From Owenia fusiformis (Eukaryota; Annelida; Polychaeta; Sabellida; Oweniidae): a DNA stretch of 64,000 nucleotides. This document shows, one piece after another, positions 33,801 to 44,589 of the stretch (its first letter is position 1; each line of letters begins with the position of its first letter). Location of the stretch: assembly GCA_903813345.2 (NCBI GenBank), contig CAIIXF020000011.1, positions 22,987,754-23,051,753 of the forward strand. Direction: 5' to 3'. The position numbers and the translations under genes were made by a program. The notes under the pieces were generated by a model. The model made no database searches and was not told the origin of the DNA. It worked only from the letters and a program-made list of their open reading frames with translations.

Positions 33801-36002
33801 CTATACCATACTGTAGATTCTATATTTGCCATAAGGGGAGATTTTCAAAGGATAAATTTCAAAATGTTGAATTGTTGGGCTCCATAAAACAGCATGCATT
33901 CTTGATGCTAATTGAACATCATTTTCCCTAAGATTTACCTCTTGTGGTCATTGTAGAATAGATTTTAACATGGTTGCTAACTTTCAGCGTTATTCCCACA
34001 TATCTGGCCTGGTGGTACCCCCATATAATGGACTGCTTGGGTCCTTTCTGTAACACCATGTGGTCATTGTAGAATGAGGCAAATGAGAATGGTACAACTG
34101 AAAACAATAAAAATATGAATGAATCAACCATACCATGTTTCAATAATATCTCAAATTACAAATACTTACTCGAGTCTCTAGCCAAATTACTGTGGCCGAA
34201 GAATAAGGTAAACAAGGCATTAACATGACAAAATGTCACCACCTAGTTGCTCACAATATTTGACTTGAATTTCAAACTTGAACTTGAAAAAAGACCTTTT
34301 TGACCTTTTTTGACCTTGAGAAGGTCATTGAAGGTCAAATGTCAAATCTAAAGTCATATTTGAATTTCTGAGAACATGTAGATGATTTTGAAAAAAAATT
34401 TAGTCAATTTGAAGCAAGATGAAAAAATACCTTTCTGACCTTTTTTGACATTGAGAAGGTCATTGAAGGGCAAATGTCAAATCTAAAGTCAGATTTGAAT
34501 TTCTGAGAACATGTAGATGATTTTGAAAAAAAAAATTAGTCAATTTGAAGCAAGTTGAAAAAAGACCTTTTTGACCTTTTTTGACTTTGAGAAGGTCATT
34601 GAAGGTCAAATGTCAAATCTTAAGTCAAATCTAAAGTCAGATTTGAATTTCTGAGAAGACGTAGATGATTTTGAAAATTTTTTTTAGTCAATTTGAAGCA
34701 AGTTGAAAACAGACCTTTTTGACCTTTTTCGACCTTGAGAAGGTCATTGAAGGTCAAATGTCAAATCTTAAGTCAAATCTTAAGTCAGATTTGAATTTCT
34801 GAGAACACGTAGATGATTTTGAAAAAAAAATTTAGTCAATTTGAAGCAAGTTGAAAACAGACCTTTTTGACCTTTTTTGACCTTGAGAAGGTCAAATGTC
34901 AAATCTCAAGTCAGATTTGAAGGTCAAATGTCAAATCTAAAGTCAGATTTGAATTTCTGAGAACATGTAGATGATTTTGAAAAAAAATTAAGTCAATGTG
35001 AAGCAAGTTGAAAAAAGACCTTTTTGACCTTGAGAAGGTCATTGAAGGTCAAATGTCAAATCTAAAGTCAGATTTGAACTTCTGAGAACATGTAGATGAT
35101 TTAGAAAAAAATTGAAGTCAGTCTAAACAGTATTTGTTAAGTTATAGGAAGTTGTAAGAAATTGTTACAGACACCGGACACCGGACGCCAACCTCCAACC
35201 GCCGTCGCAAAAAAATGGAGACCATAACAATATGTCACCACTTTTTGGTGGTGACATAACAAATACGATATAGAAACTCAAACTTAATGAATATACATGT
35301 ACAGTACATGAAGGTTCAAATACATGTACATGTATGCAACTAATGTAATCTAAGATATACAAATGTCATTCATTACCCCCATCAGAGACATATATGTCTC
35401 TGCCCCCATGAATGTGGGGGTGTTTTGCCTTTTTCTTATTCTTATTTTTGACGCGATAGCAAAACTCATAGTCAAAAATTAAAAAAGCAAAACGAACTAC
35501 AGTAGTCATTCGTGTGCAATATGAATGGATTTTTCTATATATTATTGCACAATAGCTATAGTCTTTAAATTTCTTATATTTTTTGGTTCAACCCACAAGA
35601 ACCTGTATCAACACCTGACAGTGACATCTATTGGTGACAGAATACTGGAAATATGTACTGTAAGAGATAAAGGGTTATTTCAAGGGTTTGGTCACCAACA
35701 GCTGTCACTGACAGGTGTTGATACAGGTTCCTGTGGTTCAATTGGTTGCTTTGAAGCAGTGTAACAGTGAGTGTAAATAATTAAAAAAAGTTCAGGCCGT
35801 CCCGGCCCTGTGGAGCCGAGATATATTATTATTCAAACATTCCAAATCCAACAAAACTCAAATACATACCAGGATTTGGCTTATAGTATAAGGTTTTAGG
35901 ATAGACGTACTTTGTGGACGCAAACACGACTGAAAGGCACAGTATCACAAGTAAAACAAGTTTTAAGATACATGTATTTTTCATGTTTTTGTTTTTGTCC
36001 AT
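27878..36002 (-). CDS. SIAE: Sialate O-acetylesterase, complete 10-exon gene (~561 aa)
   Basis: The product removes O-acetyl groups from sialic acids in the secretory or lysosomal route. Exons (minus strand): 36002-35870, 34097-33939, 33547-33372, 32984-32834, 32453-32288, 31629-31502, 30851-30721, 30295-30132, 29783-29585 and 28156-27878. All have GT/AG borders, phases agree at every junction, and lengths sum to 1686 bp (562 codons with stop). Exon 1 gives a signal peptide (KLVLLVILCLSVVFA). Family blocks follow in order: ASFYNDHMVLQK, GDVWLCSGQSNM with the expected catalytic Ser at ~148, ATCWLYGRNI, SSWGG-like ETCWGGTSVETWSS, NMTIYGTIWYQGE, NCTFPAMIDDWR, RWHQTADYGYVPNP, IHPRDK and LPAAPYF. 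Human SIAE has 523 residues, so length is normal. MKN six codons further in is an equally good start. Introns hold several transposons. An alternative start at 34131 is discussed in the findings. Confidence 0.96.
28501..29562. mobile_element. 1062-bp element with CACAGGGAGATATGC ends and TA flanks, in SIAE intron 9
   Basis: The left end CACAGGGAGATATGC and right end GCATATCTCCCTGTG are complementary and lie between TA dinucleotides (28499-28500 and 29563-29564), as for a Tc1/mariner-type insertion. The subterminal regions are packed with variants of GAGTACTCAT and TTAGTACTAA (dozens of AGTACT-type words), with a unique AT-rich middle (28790-29170). No transposase. It lies between SIAE exons 10 and 9, ending only 23 bp from exon 9. 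Confidence 0.8.
30452..30628. mobile_element. 177-bp pogo/Tigger-like MITE
   Basis: It starts CAGTTAAACATGTCTTAGTG and ends CACAGGTTTTACTG, an imperfect TIR. The inner words CTAGTGAACGCC and TAGTGAACA resemble Tigger-type ends. TA precedes the left end, while the right flank has decayed. Same length as the copy at 52804-52980. A partial relative lies at about 33236-33310. It is in SIAE intron 7. Confidence 0.6.
31920..32124. mobile_element. 205-bp MITE with perfect 16-bp TIR and 6-bp target duplication
   Basis: CAGGCCCGTAGCCAGG and CCTGGCTACGGGCCTG are exact complements. AATCCA repeats directly at 31914-31919 and 32125-32130. G/C homopolymer runs sit just inside each end (AAGGGGGGTTC, GAACCCCCCC). 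The intact termini and perfect duplication suggest a young insertion in SIAE intron 5. Degraded relatives lie at 22060-22250 and 61153-61205. Confidence 0.9.
34262..35265. repeat. Six ~140-bp tandem units ending in a GGACACC run and hairpin tail, SIAE intron 1
   Basis: Units contain TTTTTGACCTTGAGAAGGTC, ATTGAAGGTCAAATGTCAAA and GAACATGTAGATGATTTTGA in fixed order. After the last unit come GACACCGGACACCGGACGCC and the hairpin-like end ATATGTCACCAC-TTTTTGG-TGGTGACATA. Non-coding. Confidence 0.8.
35599..35735. repeat. Hairpin with ~40-bp arms
   Basis: AGAACCTGTATCAACACCTG followed by ACAGTGACA pairs with TGTCACTGACAGGTGTTGAT plus ACAGGTTC about 60 bp later. It lies in SIAE intron 1; probably a remnant of a fold-back element. 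Confidence 0.65.
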
Positions 36003-36539
36003 GAAAATATCGAACGCATATAATGTAATCAATAGACGAACGTGGCGCGTTTCGATATACGCGTTCTCTCAAATATTTAGACTTCATAAACTTAAATAAA
36101 AGATTTCGATACTTAGAATTAGGAATGCTTTAAAGTTTATCCCTGAGGCCTTGGTATACGTTATGAAATGTTAAAAAATCCCACAGTGTACTTATGATGG
36201 TAATGCCTAGTATATGTGTAAATATACTAACTATCTTAGCTACTTACTCATGCCGTGAAATGAGTGAATAAGATGTAACAAAACAATGTAAAACACAAGA
36301 AACTTTATTTTACAGTATACCCGGGCCTCAGGTTTATCCAGTGAAAATTTCATGAAAAATTATTGAGAATTGAAAAAGTTATCAGGAAAAAGAGGCGTAG
36401 GCCCTATGACTTGTTCTGTCCCGGCTACTATATACATGTACGTCTTGTATACGTGTACTATCAAGTTGTAAACATAGTCCCAGAGAAATCTTTGAAAATT
36501 TCACTAGTGGACTTTTTGAGAAAAGGACACTTTAGTAAA

Positions 36540-36745
36540 GCCCCTGTGCCCAACTTTAAAATTTAAGGCCCGTTTTTGATAATTTGGCTTATAAAGGCCT
36601 GAAAAGGCCAAATTATGCCCAAAAAGGCCCAATTTTTGAGGCCTTAAAAATCATTGGGCCAAAAAAGTTTTGGGTCCTAATTTTTTTCTGGGCCCACAAA
36701 GGGGGGCGCCGTGCCCCCCCCCCCCTCCCCCCTGAATCCGCCAGT
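36540..36745. repeat. Fragment of a GGCCCAAAAAGG / CCGCCAGTG repeat
   Basis: The segment contains AAAGGCCTGAAAAGGCC, AAAAAGGCCCAATTTTTGAG and a C-run ending CCTGAATCCGCCAGTG. A second fragment with GGGTCCGCCAGTG is at about 39885-39985. It looks like a dispersed element whose one end is CCGCCAGTG. It lies between the divergent SIAE and lectin genes. Confidence 0.45.
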
Positions 36746-37101
36746 GAAACCATATTGATAGTTGTATATAATCAATGGGGATTTCCAAAATTCAAACACC
36801 AATATGTTTGCCACTAGGCAAAAGAACTGAGAAGAAATGTGATACTTCGGTCAATGAAAAAAGGTGCTTTTTATAGTATGTGCAATTCTAGGGGTTTATA
36901 GACTTAATTGACTGCACTGTGAGTGAAATAGCTCTTAATGGAGAATCAATACATATACCTGAAAATATGATCCATTAGTCCTCCCAGATATACTATAGTA
37001 ATTAACAAATACTAACTGATTTCCCAAACTAGAATATGCAGTCCGAAGTTGCAAACACAATACAATAAAATGCCATGTGTGAACATTTTAGCCACGATTG
37101 T

Positions 37102-37109
37102 TATATAAA
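37102..37109 (+). promoter_or_regulatory. TATA box of the lectin gene
   Basis: TATATAAA is followed by TAAGCGCC, 148 bp before the start codon at 37257. The same block (TATTATAAATAAGCGCCTG) is conserved in the duplicated promoter at about 45826-45842, which supports function. Confidence 0.55.
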
Positions 37110-37256
37110 TAAGCGCCTAGAGCGAATTCAGTATTAGAATAGGTGATAACAACTTGATTCGATTCGGAAATTATTCTTCCATAAGCTTACAGTTAAATGA
37201 GCATAAAATTATTTTGTTATTGAAATTTCATTTGACAGGATTTTGAAATAGAAAAA

Positions 37257-40200
37257 ATGTTTTCAGAAAATTTATTCGCAGTCATATGCTTGGTGACGTG
37301 CTTATTCGTAACAGAAGCTTCGTATAAACCTGCAGCTGAGTTAAAACGACTGTTTAAAATAGAGAGAAACAAGAAGTTCATACCCGACAACATGATAGGC
37401 CTACCCGATTACGGTCATTTGAAATCTATTGAAGCACAATCTGCAACAGAATGCAACATCGAATGTTTGAAAACACCAAAATGTGGACAAACAAATGCCG
37501 AGAAGCTAGACGCTAAGATATGGAATTGTGATTTATTTGGGTGGGGCACAGGGCAAACAGAAAGTAGCCTGGATCACCACCATTATACGATGATTGTTAA
37601 TTGTGAGTATTGCTTCAACAAATTCTCTTTTTTTGTACCGCTTACCGATTAGAGAGGTAACCCTTATGTCTGCAACATTTTTTTTATAACACTTAGTCGC
37701 AAGGTGGGGGGGGGGGGCATTTGGACCCCCTTGCGATTCGGGGTAGGGGAGAATAAAAAAAGTATATCTAAAATTTGGAAAAAGGTATCATCATACATGC
37801 CCCTCCATAAGTTTGGCAACCTTTTTTCCCCATTGAACTACGTGTTAAAGCCTCTTTACGTTTGAATTTTTATTTACTTAACTGGCGATGAAATAACTTA
37901 TAATATTGATGGAAAAGTAACTTGACTTTATTTCCAATACCTCCAAATTTTCTCAATTTTTTTCCTCAATTACAATAGGTCGACAATTGATGATAAATGT
38001 GATGAATTTTTGAAAATCGTCATTCCCATGTAATCCAATGGGAAATGGAGGGTTCGGGGCAAATCAGAAATCAGGATATCTTTTCAGTAAAAGATTCAGC
38101 AAAAATATTTTTATATAGAAAATTGAATTGTCTAACTTTTTTTAACGCTAATTGTTTAGTTTATTTGATGAATATTAAAGTTACAACGCTTCAAACTCAT
38201 GTTTGAAAATAATTTTTCGCCTCCTGTGTTATTTCAATGGGAGAGGTTTTTTGAAAAACAATTTTGACTTTAAAGCCCTATAACTTTGTTGAACCTGAAG
38301 AAACATATCAATTTTTTGTTAAATAAAGTTAGCAAATTCAATTGCCTGCCCAACCCGTATTTTTTGCAAGGACTCGGATGGACTTGATTTTTTATCTGTC
38401 AAATGACTTGCGACAAAAAATTCATCAAATTCATCATAAATTTTCGACCTATTGTATTTGAGGGAAAAAAATTGAGAAAATTTGGAGGTATTGGAAGTAA
38501 AGTCAAATTACGTTTCCATCGATAGTATAAGTATTTTCATCGCAGGTTAAGTAAATAAAAATCCAAAGGTAAAGAGGCTTTAACACGTAGTTCAATGGGG
38601 GAAAAAGGTTGCCAAACTTATGGAGGGGGGTGTAGTTCTGGTACCACAGTGTGCATGAACATTTTGGAATATGCTGAAAAAAATTCGAAGGGATTCATCA
38701 AGCAGTTTTTGAAAGAATCCCTTATCTCTAGAAACAAAGTAACAATCAATATTTCAATATATTAATATTATATTATCAAGTTCCAACTATCATAATTTGC
38801 CCAAATCACCTTGGTTTTTACTTCAATTGGTGTATTGTATCTGTGGCTCAAGCTAGAAAAATAACGGAGACGCAAAACTTTGCAAAACGTACTCCTTCAG
38901 CCGTTTGAGTTGGTCACCAAGGGTCACAGCAGCCCCCACATGACAGCAGCCCCCATAAAATGTTGCCTGTATATTTATCATTTGACCTTGACTGATTCTT
39001 GAATTTAAGTGTGCTTGCCGGGCCCACGGCCTTGAAACGTCAAATCCCTGATATTCACCCTTGACTTTTAGATGACCTCGGCCCAAAAAACATTGACCTT
39101 GACCTCAGGTAAATACATTCATGCACCTCTGGGTCTCTTTAAAAAACTGAGGAACATGTATCTAATATCACTATAAACTCCGATAGTCCAAGTAAGGAGG
39201 CGCGGGTCACCTAATCATGAGTCGCCAAGGGTCACAGTATCCACAGATGGCAGAATTTTTTCTTAGCACTATAAACTCCGATAGTCCAAGTAAGGAGGTG
39301 CGGGTCACCTAATCATGAGTCGCCAAGGGTCACAGTATCCACAGATGGCAGAATTTTTTCTTAGGAAATACATAAAGAAATATTTATTTAGGATGTATTT
39401 CCTAAGAAAAACTCTGCCATCTGTGATAGTATCCTCCCCCAAATGCTCACGTGATACTGACATTAATTACATACAGTATTGATGAATAAACAACAATGCA
39501 AACTGTAATTATATTAATTAATTTTTCGTTTGTCGTTTTTTAAGTTTGTGAAGATGGTTTCATCCACGAATACGATAGCTCAACATATTGTTTTAACCTT
39601 GAAAGTCTGGTTTGGGAAGAAGCAGAAGTGAAATGTCTGGAGCATGGTGCAACCCTGGTTGCCATAGAGACTGATGACGAACAGACAGCCTTGGCCAACT
39701 ACATGTCGAATAATACTGACCTTAAAAGTAAGCTCATGGGTTTCAGTTCGAGAACAAAAATCCAAAAAAGAATTCTTTACAAAGGTGCCATGGTGTCATG
39801 TGTGGACCAAGAAGAAATTTTAAGGCTTCAAAAAATTTTGGGGCAAAGAAATGTTTTTTTTTGGCAAATTACCTACAAATGGGCCGGGCCTTAAATTGTG
39901 GCAAAATTTTGGGTTTCAGGGGCCCAAATTATTTTCCAAACTCAAACTTGGCCCCCTTGTTTAACTTCTGGGTCCGCCAGTGTAACCTCCGGTCAGTTTG
40001 ACTAGTTTCACACCGGATCTTGCCTAAAATCTTAGTAAAACGAAAGGCCTAGCCTAAAGTAGCCTACCGATGTGTTACTCACAAGAATTAGTTGTATCAT
40101 GTCCTTTTTGGGGTTCTATGGGGTTCTTTGATGGTCATGAGGTAAAAGTAATGTACTCAGAGCGTGAGGACCCCCATAGCACAAAAATGTAATCTTGGTT

Positions 40201-43200
40201 CAAATTTTATATTGTCCCCAGGGATATTTTCAAGATGGCTGCTGAATTTCAAAATGGCCGCTATTTTTCGTAAAAGCGCGTAATCTTTGATAACTCAAAT
40301 ACCACTAGACAGATTTCGTTCAAGTTTTATATGCTGATGCTTAGGGACTATTAAAAGGAGCTTTGTTCAAGAAGACATTTTCAAGATGGCGGCCGAATTT
40401 TAAAGTGGCTGCCATTTTTCGTAAAAGAACGTAATGACTCAAATACCAGTAGACAGATTTCATTCAAATTTCATATGCTGATGCCTAGGGACACAGGAGC
40501 TCTGCTCGATAAGGAATTTTTAAGATGGCAGCTAGATTTAATAATGGCCGCCATTTTTCTTGTTTTGTTCGGTGGGACTCGCTACTCTAAAAACAGCTTT
40601 ATCATACTCAAAGCCAATTTAGAGTAGATTGCAAATGTTGTATTGTTTTTCTTATTTGGGTCTCGTAAAATTCAAAGTGGCCACCTTATGTGGGATTTCG
40701 CAATAACTTTCCGATTTCAAAGTATGGCTATATTATACTCAAATTGAAGGAAATTTAGTGTAGATCACAAATATAGTATTCTTTTTCTGATTTGTGCCTT
40801 AGAAAACTCAAAATGGCTGCCAACAGGAATTTTTCTGACTTGGGCCTCGTAAAATTCAAAATGGCCATTTTACTGTTGGAATTTCGCAATAATCTTCTGA
40901 TCTCTTCAAAGTATGGCTATATCATACTAAAATTGAAGGAAATATGGGGTAGATCATAATTATGGTATTGTTTTTCTGATTTTTGCTTCAAACAATTCAA
41001 AGGAAGAGTAGATGGTAAATATTACATTGTGACAAATACAGATTCATATGTATGTTATAGTGTTCGTTGGGATTTGCTACTCCGTGGAGTTGCACTTTTC
41101 TAGTTAAACCATAACTGACCTGACCAATAGTTTTGCATTGCATTATAAGCTCACTTTATAATATGATCCATTGGTTCGACCCGAAAGCCAATCATCCGAA
41201 TGGGAAACGTCTAAATTCCAATGGCCCGAATCCCATTCCTCCGAATCCAATGGTCACTCTGAGTGTCAATGGTCCGAAATACAGTCAGATCGTCCGAATC
41301 CCGATGGTCCGGCTTAATATCAAGATAAAGATGCAAGAAATATGTTCAACATGGAATAAAACGTTGATGTGCGAAACATTACGGTGATGTGTGATTATAA
41401 AATAAAATCGAATCCACGTTTAGCCATGTAGGGATACTGGAAATATTACGTTTTAGCTTTCTATTCTTTAAAGCCACTTTATGTCAACGTAAGGCTTTAT
41501 TTCTGATTGTAGCTCTTGAAATATTTAAATTTGAAACACCAATTGAACTTGTTTATTTCTTGTTTGAATGAAATGCCCATTAAAGCAAAAAACGTCAGAT
41601 AAAACCCGCAATTTTGAATATTATGGAGAAGATTTTGGGACGTCTGGATAAAAGTGTTTGACGCATTTTAATCTAAAATATGTCACATGAACAAATAGTT
41701 TCTCTATATCATAACTTGATTGAGCATGGCCAGTTGAGTAACTATACACATGAAACCACGTTCGTACGACGATCAGGTTATTGTATTGTACAGGGTGTCC
41801 ATAAAGTCTATTTACAGAGACATATAAAATAGGCAAAGCGAAACATCTCTCCTGTGATTATTTTTAATTCCATTTCTTACAGCTTTACTTGGATTGAAGA
41901 CACCATTTTAAAACTGAACTCATTTGCTTGTTTTATTACGGATTCTGAAATTTTATTTGAATGCTAAAATTATATGCGATATTTGTTCACCTTAAAAAAG
42001 CCTCGTATTTTTCCCTAACACGAACACGTATCACTTAGACCGCGGGTCCGGTTTGACAGTTTCATCGAAGAAAATACTGTGAACACTGTGACAAAGCTGC
42101 GAATTGATCTTCAACAGGCACACGAATGAATAAAATATTTGGAGAATCAAAATCATCTTTGGACATTCATGGTACAAGACAAGTTTCAAAGAGAGATAAA
42201 CACGAACGATTGGGTTTCAGACCAATGTGATCCGGACATTTGGGATTTGGACACTTGTCTTTCGGACCATTGGGTTTCGGACCACTGGGATTCGGACCAT
42301 TGGGTTTCGGACGATTAGGTTTCAGACCAAAATGGATTCGGACCATTGGGTTTCGGACGATTGGGTTTCAGACCAATGTGATCTGGACATTTGGGATTTG
42401 GACATCTTTCCGACCATTGGGTTTCGGACGATTGGGTTTCAGACCAATGTGATCCGGACATTTGGGATTTGGACACTTGTCTTTCGGACCATTGGGTTTC
42501 GGACCACTGGGATTCGGACCATTGGGTTTCGGACGATTAGGTTTCAGACCAATAGGATTCGGACCATTGGGTTTCGGACGATTGGGTTTCAGACCAATGT
42601 GATCGGGACATTTGGGATTTGGACACTTGTCTTTCGGACCATTGGGTTTCGGACGATTGGGTTTCAGACCAATGTGATTCGGACATTTGGGATTTGGACA
42701 CTTGTCTTTCGGACCATTGGGTTTCGGACCACTGGGATTCGGACCATTGGGTTTCGGACGATTAGGTTTCAGACCAATAGGATTCGGACCATTGGGTTTC
42801 AGACCAATGTGATCTGGACATTTGGGATTTGGACACTTGTCTTTCGGACCATTGGGTTTCGGACCACTGGGATTCGGACCATTGGGTTTCGGACGATTAG
42901 GTTTCAAACCAATGGGATTCGGACCATTGGGTTTCGGACGATTGGGTTTCAGACCAATGTGATCCGGACATTTTGGATTTTTACACTTGTCTTTCGGACC
43001 ATTGGGTTTTGGACAATTGAAAAACGGACCAATGGCGTGTCCTTAGCTTTATATCGAATACTATTTTTTTATTTACTGAAATTAAAAAGTTATCTTGTGT
43101 CTTTTTATTGTTTCTTACAGATCAAGGGTTTCACATTGGTCTTAATGATAGAAATACATTAGAGGAATATGTCTGGACCGGATCACTGGCATTGGCTACA

Positions 43201-43347
43201 TACTTTAATTGGGGTGGAGTAGAACCAAACGACATTAACGGGCCCGGATCGGAACGATGTGCTTTTATGAACTATTTGGGAAATTACACTTGGTGGGATA
43301 TAACTTGCTCTGACCACAAACCAGCTGGTTATATTTGTGAACGCTAA
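37257..43347 (+). CDS. Secreted apple-like + C-type lectin protein, 3 exons (251 aa)
   Basis: Exons are 37257-37602, 39545-39727 and 43121-43347. Phases are 1/1 and 1/1, and the total is 756 bp with stop. Residues 1-21 are a signal peptide (LFAVICLVTCLFVTEA). Residues ~50-115 form a Cys-rich segment (SATECNIECLKTPKCGQTN ... WNCDLFGWG ... YTMIVN) that resembles a PAN/apple domain. Residues ~117-251 are a C-type lectin domain: CEDGF, YCF, EEAEVKCLEHGATLVAIETD, FHIGLNDRN, NWGGVEPND, RCAFM, WWDITC and YICER. EPN is the mannose-type calcium/sugar motif; the usual WND reads WWD, with the Asp kept. It is probably a calcium-dependent carbohydrate-binding secreted protein, for example in immunity or mucus. 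It is divergently placed ~1.25 kb from SIAE. Confidence 0.9.
37797..38640. mobile_element. ~840-bp inverted-repeat element in lectin intron 1
   Basis: CCCCTCCATAAGTTTGGCAA at the left mirrors TTGCCAAACTTATGGAGGGG at the right. Homology extends ~210 bp inward on each side, through TAACACGTAGTTCAATGGGG, CTCAATTTTTTTCC and TAGGTCGA. A G-run segment (AAGGTGGGGG ... CCCCCTTGCGA) lies just outside on the left. No target duplication was resolved. Confidence 0.7.
39169..39420. repeat. 98-bp perfect tandem duplication followed by a hairpin
   Basis: Copies at 39169-39266 and 39267-39364 differ at one base (GGCGCGGG versus GGTGCGGG). The end of the second copy (AGATGGCAGAATTTTTTCTT, AGGAAATACAT) is then repeated in inverse as ATGTATTTCCTAAGAAAAAC and TCTGCCATCTGTG. 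Confidence 0.85.
40225..41060. repeat. Diverged tandem units with 'AAGATGGCGGCC' words, lectin intron 2
   Basis: Two to three ~165-bp units contain TTTTCAAGATGGC, GGCCGCTATTTTTCGTAAAA, AATACCACTAGACAGATTTC and CATATGCTGATGC. A second set carries TATTGTTTTTC, AAAATTCAAAATGGCC and AGTATGGCTATAT. It ends near GTTCGTTGGGATT, as the 18-kb repeat does. Non-coding. Confidence 0.6.
41160..41315. repeat. Degraded CCGAATCCCAATGG repeats, inverted relative to 42205-43040
   Basis: The words CCAATGGCCCGAATCCCATT, CCGAATCCAATGGTC and CAATGGTCCGAAA are the reverse complement of the minisatellite ~0.9 kb downstream, in diverged form. Confidence 0.6.
42205..43040. repeat. Minisatellite with 15-bp sub-units (GGACCATTGGGTTTC), lectin intron 2
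   Basis: About 55 consecutive ~15-bp units of the type GGACCATTGGGTTTC alternate among a few variants (GGACGATTGGGTTTC, AGACCAATGTGATCC, GGACATTTGGGATTT, GGACACTTGTCTTTC). They form higher-order repeats of roughly 150-180 bp. Because the unit is a multiple of three, both strands show long open frames (311 aa and 179 aa), which are not genes. The array ends about 80 bp before lectin exon 3. Confidence 0.9.
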
Positions 43348-44029
43348 ATAACCATAATAACTGTTCCACAAGTAGAACTGTTTTCTTGATTCTAAACTGT
43401 AAAGACTTGAGGGCACGCTCGTCCGGAGAGCTCTAGTGTAACGGGCCAATTACAAGATATGAAAGGGAGTGAGCTAAATTCGACGCCCCGTGCGGAAATC
43501 GAAATGATTGGGTACATGTTTGAGATGATCATGAGTCGTCGCTGTAAAAGTTTAATTACTTGTAAGATTTCAATTTACACCTTTGTAGCAAATAGGCTTT
43601 TTACTTATTTGTCAAATCCCAATTTGAATCCCAATTTTTTAGTCAAAACCCTGATTTTCCAATTTTTTTTCATATAATTTCCCGATTTTTCGTTGAAAAT
43701 CTCAAACACCCACCGATTTCTTGTAAACAACAAAATCGAATTATATTTTGTAAACTTACATTTTTCTTCAAATGTGATTTTAGTAATCCAGATTTTGTCC
43801 CAATTTTTCGATTCCGTTTTTGTAACCTCAATTTCCTCCTGATTTTTCACCCTGTTTTTTTAAGTAACTAAATTCAACCCCTACTTTTTGAAAAATTAGG
43901 AGTTTCTCGCGTTTTTGTAACCCCGATTTTTCTCCTTATTTTTCGAAACCCTAATTTTCTCCCGATTTCGAAAAAGTATCCTGATTTTTATTTTTGCTTG
44001 ACAGATATGTACAGTATCTATTAGGGTTG

Positions 44030-44170
44030 TAGCCAGTATTTAAAATTGGGCTATGCAGAAGTCAGTCTTTGGAAATTTTGGTATCTTTGGACTTCATTGT
44101 AACAGTTTAGGAAAACATCTGAAAATGTAAAGCTGTACAACTTTGGCACGGCATCTGGCTACTAAACTAT
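44030..44170. repeat. Dispersed repeat pair member (GTAGCCAGTATTTAAAATTG)
   Basis: The words GTAGCCAGTATTTAAAATTG, AGTCAGTCTTTGGAAATTTT and TTTGGCACGGCATCTGGC match, with divergence, 46085-46200 (GTAGCCAGTATTTGAAATTA ... TTTGGTGCGGCGTTTGCC). They are two copies of an unnamed element flanking the LINE and duplicated promoter. Confidence 0.5.
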
Positions 44171-44589
44171 CATGCTATCAGACATAAATCAACCTCTCCA
44201 AACTTGATCAATGGGCAACCACTTGGAGAATGCAATTCAAAGCTAAAAAGTGCTGATCTAACCTTTTATGGTCAAAGAACTAAAATAGCAGTCCAGCCTT
44301 CATTAACCTAAGGAAAGATCAAAAACCAGCGACATAAGAAAATGATGCAACTGCCTTGTGTAATGGTGATAAACATTATGTTTACTTCAAACGTGTATAG
44401 AAAAAGATTATTAGGAAGACCAGGGTGTTTTAAAAATATTTGTACATGGACTGACCAATAGAATATCTATTAACATCAAAAATATTTAAAAAATTAAACT
44501 CTTTGATTAGGTGAGAAGTGTGAGACAGTCTTTCCTTATTTAAAGATTATTCAAATTGTTTGGAAACTGTCCGTTTGGAGTAAATGTTT

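Noticed and set aside
42227-43162. 311-aa open frame (and a 179-aa antisense frame) in lectin intron 2
   Set aside because: Both arise from a 15-bp minisatellite whose unit is a multiple of three; the peptide is a monotonous FRTIGFRT-type repeat and is open on both strands.
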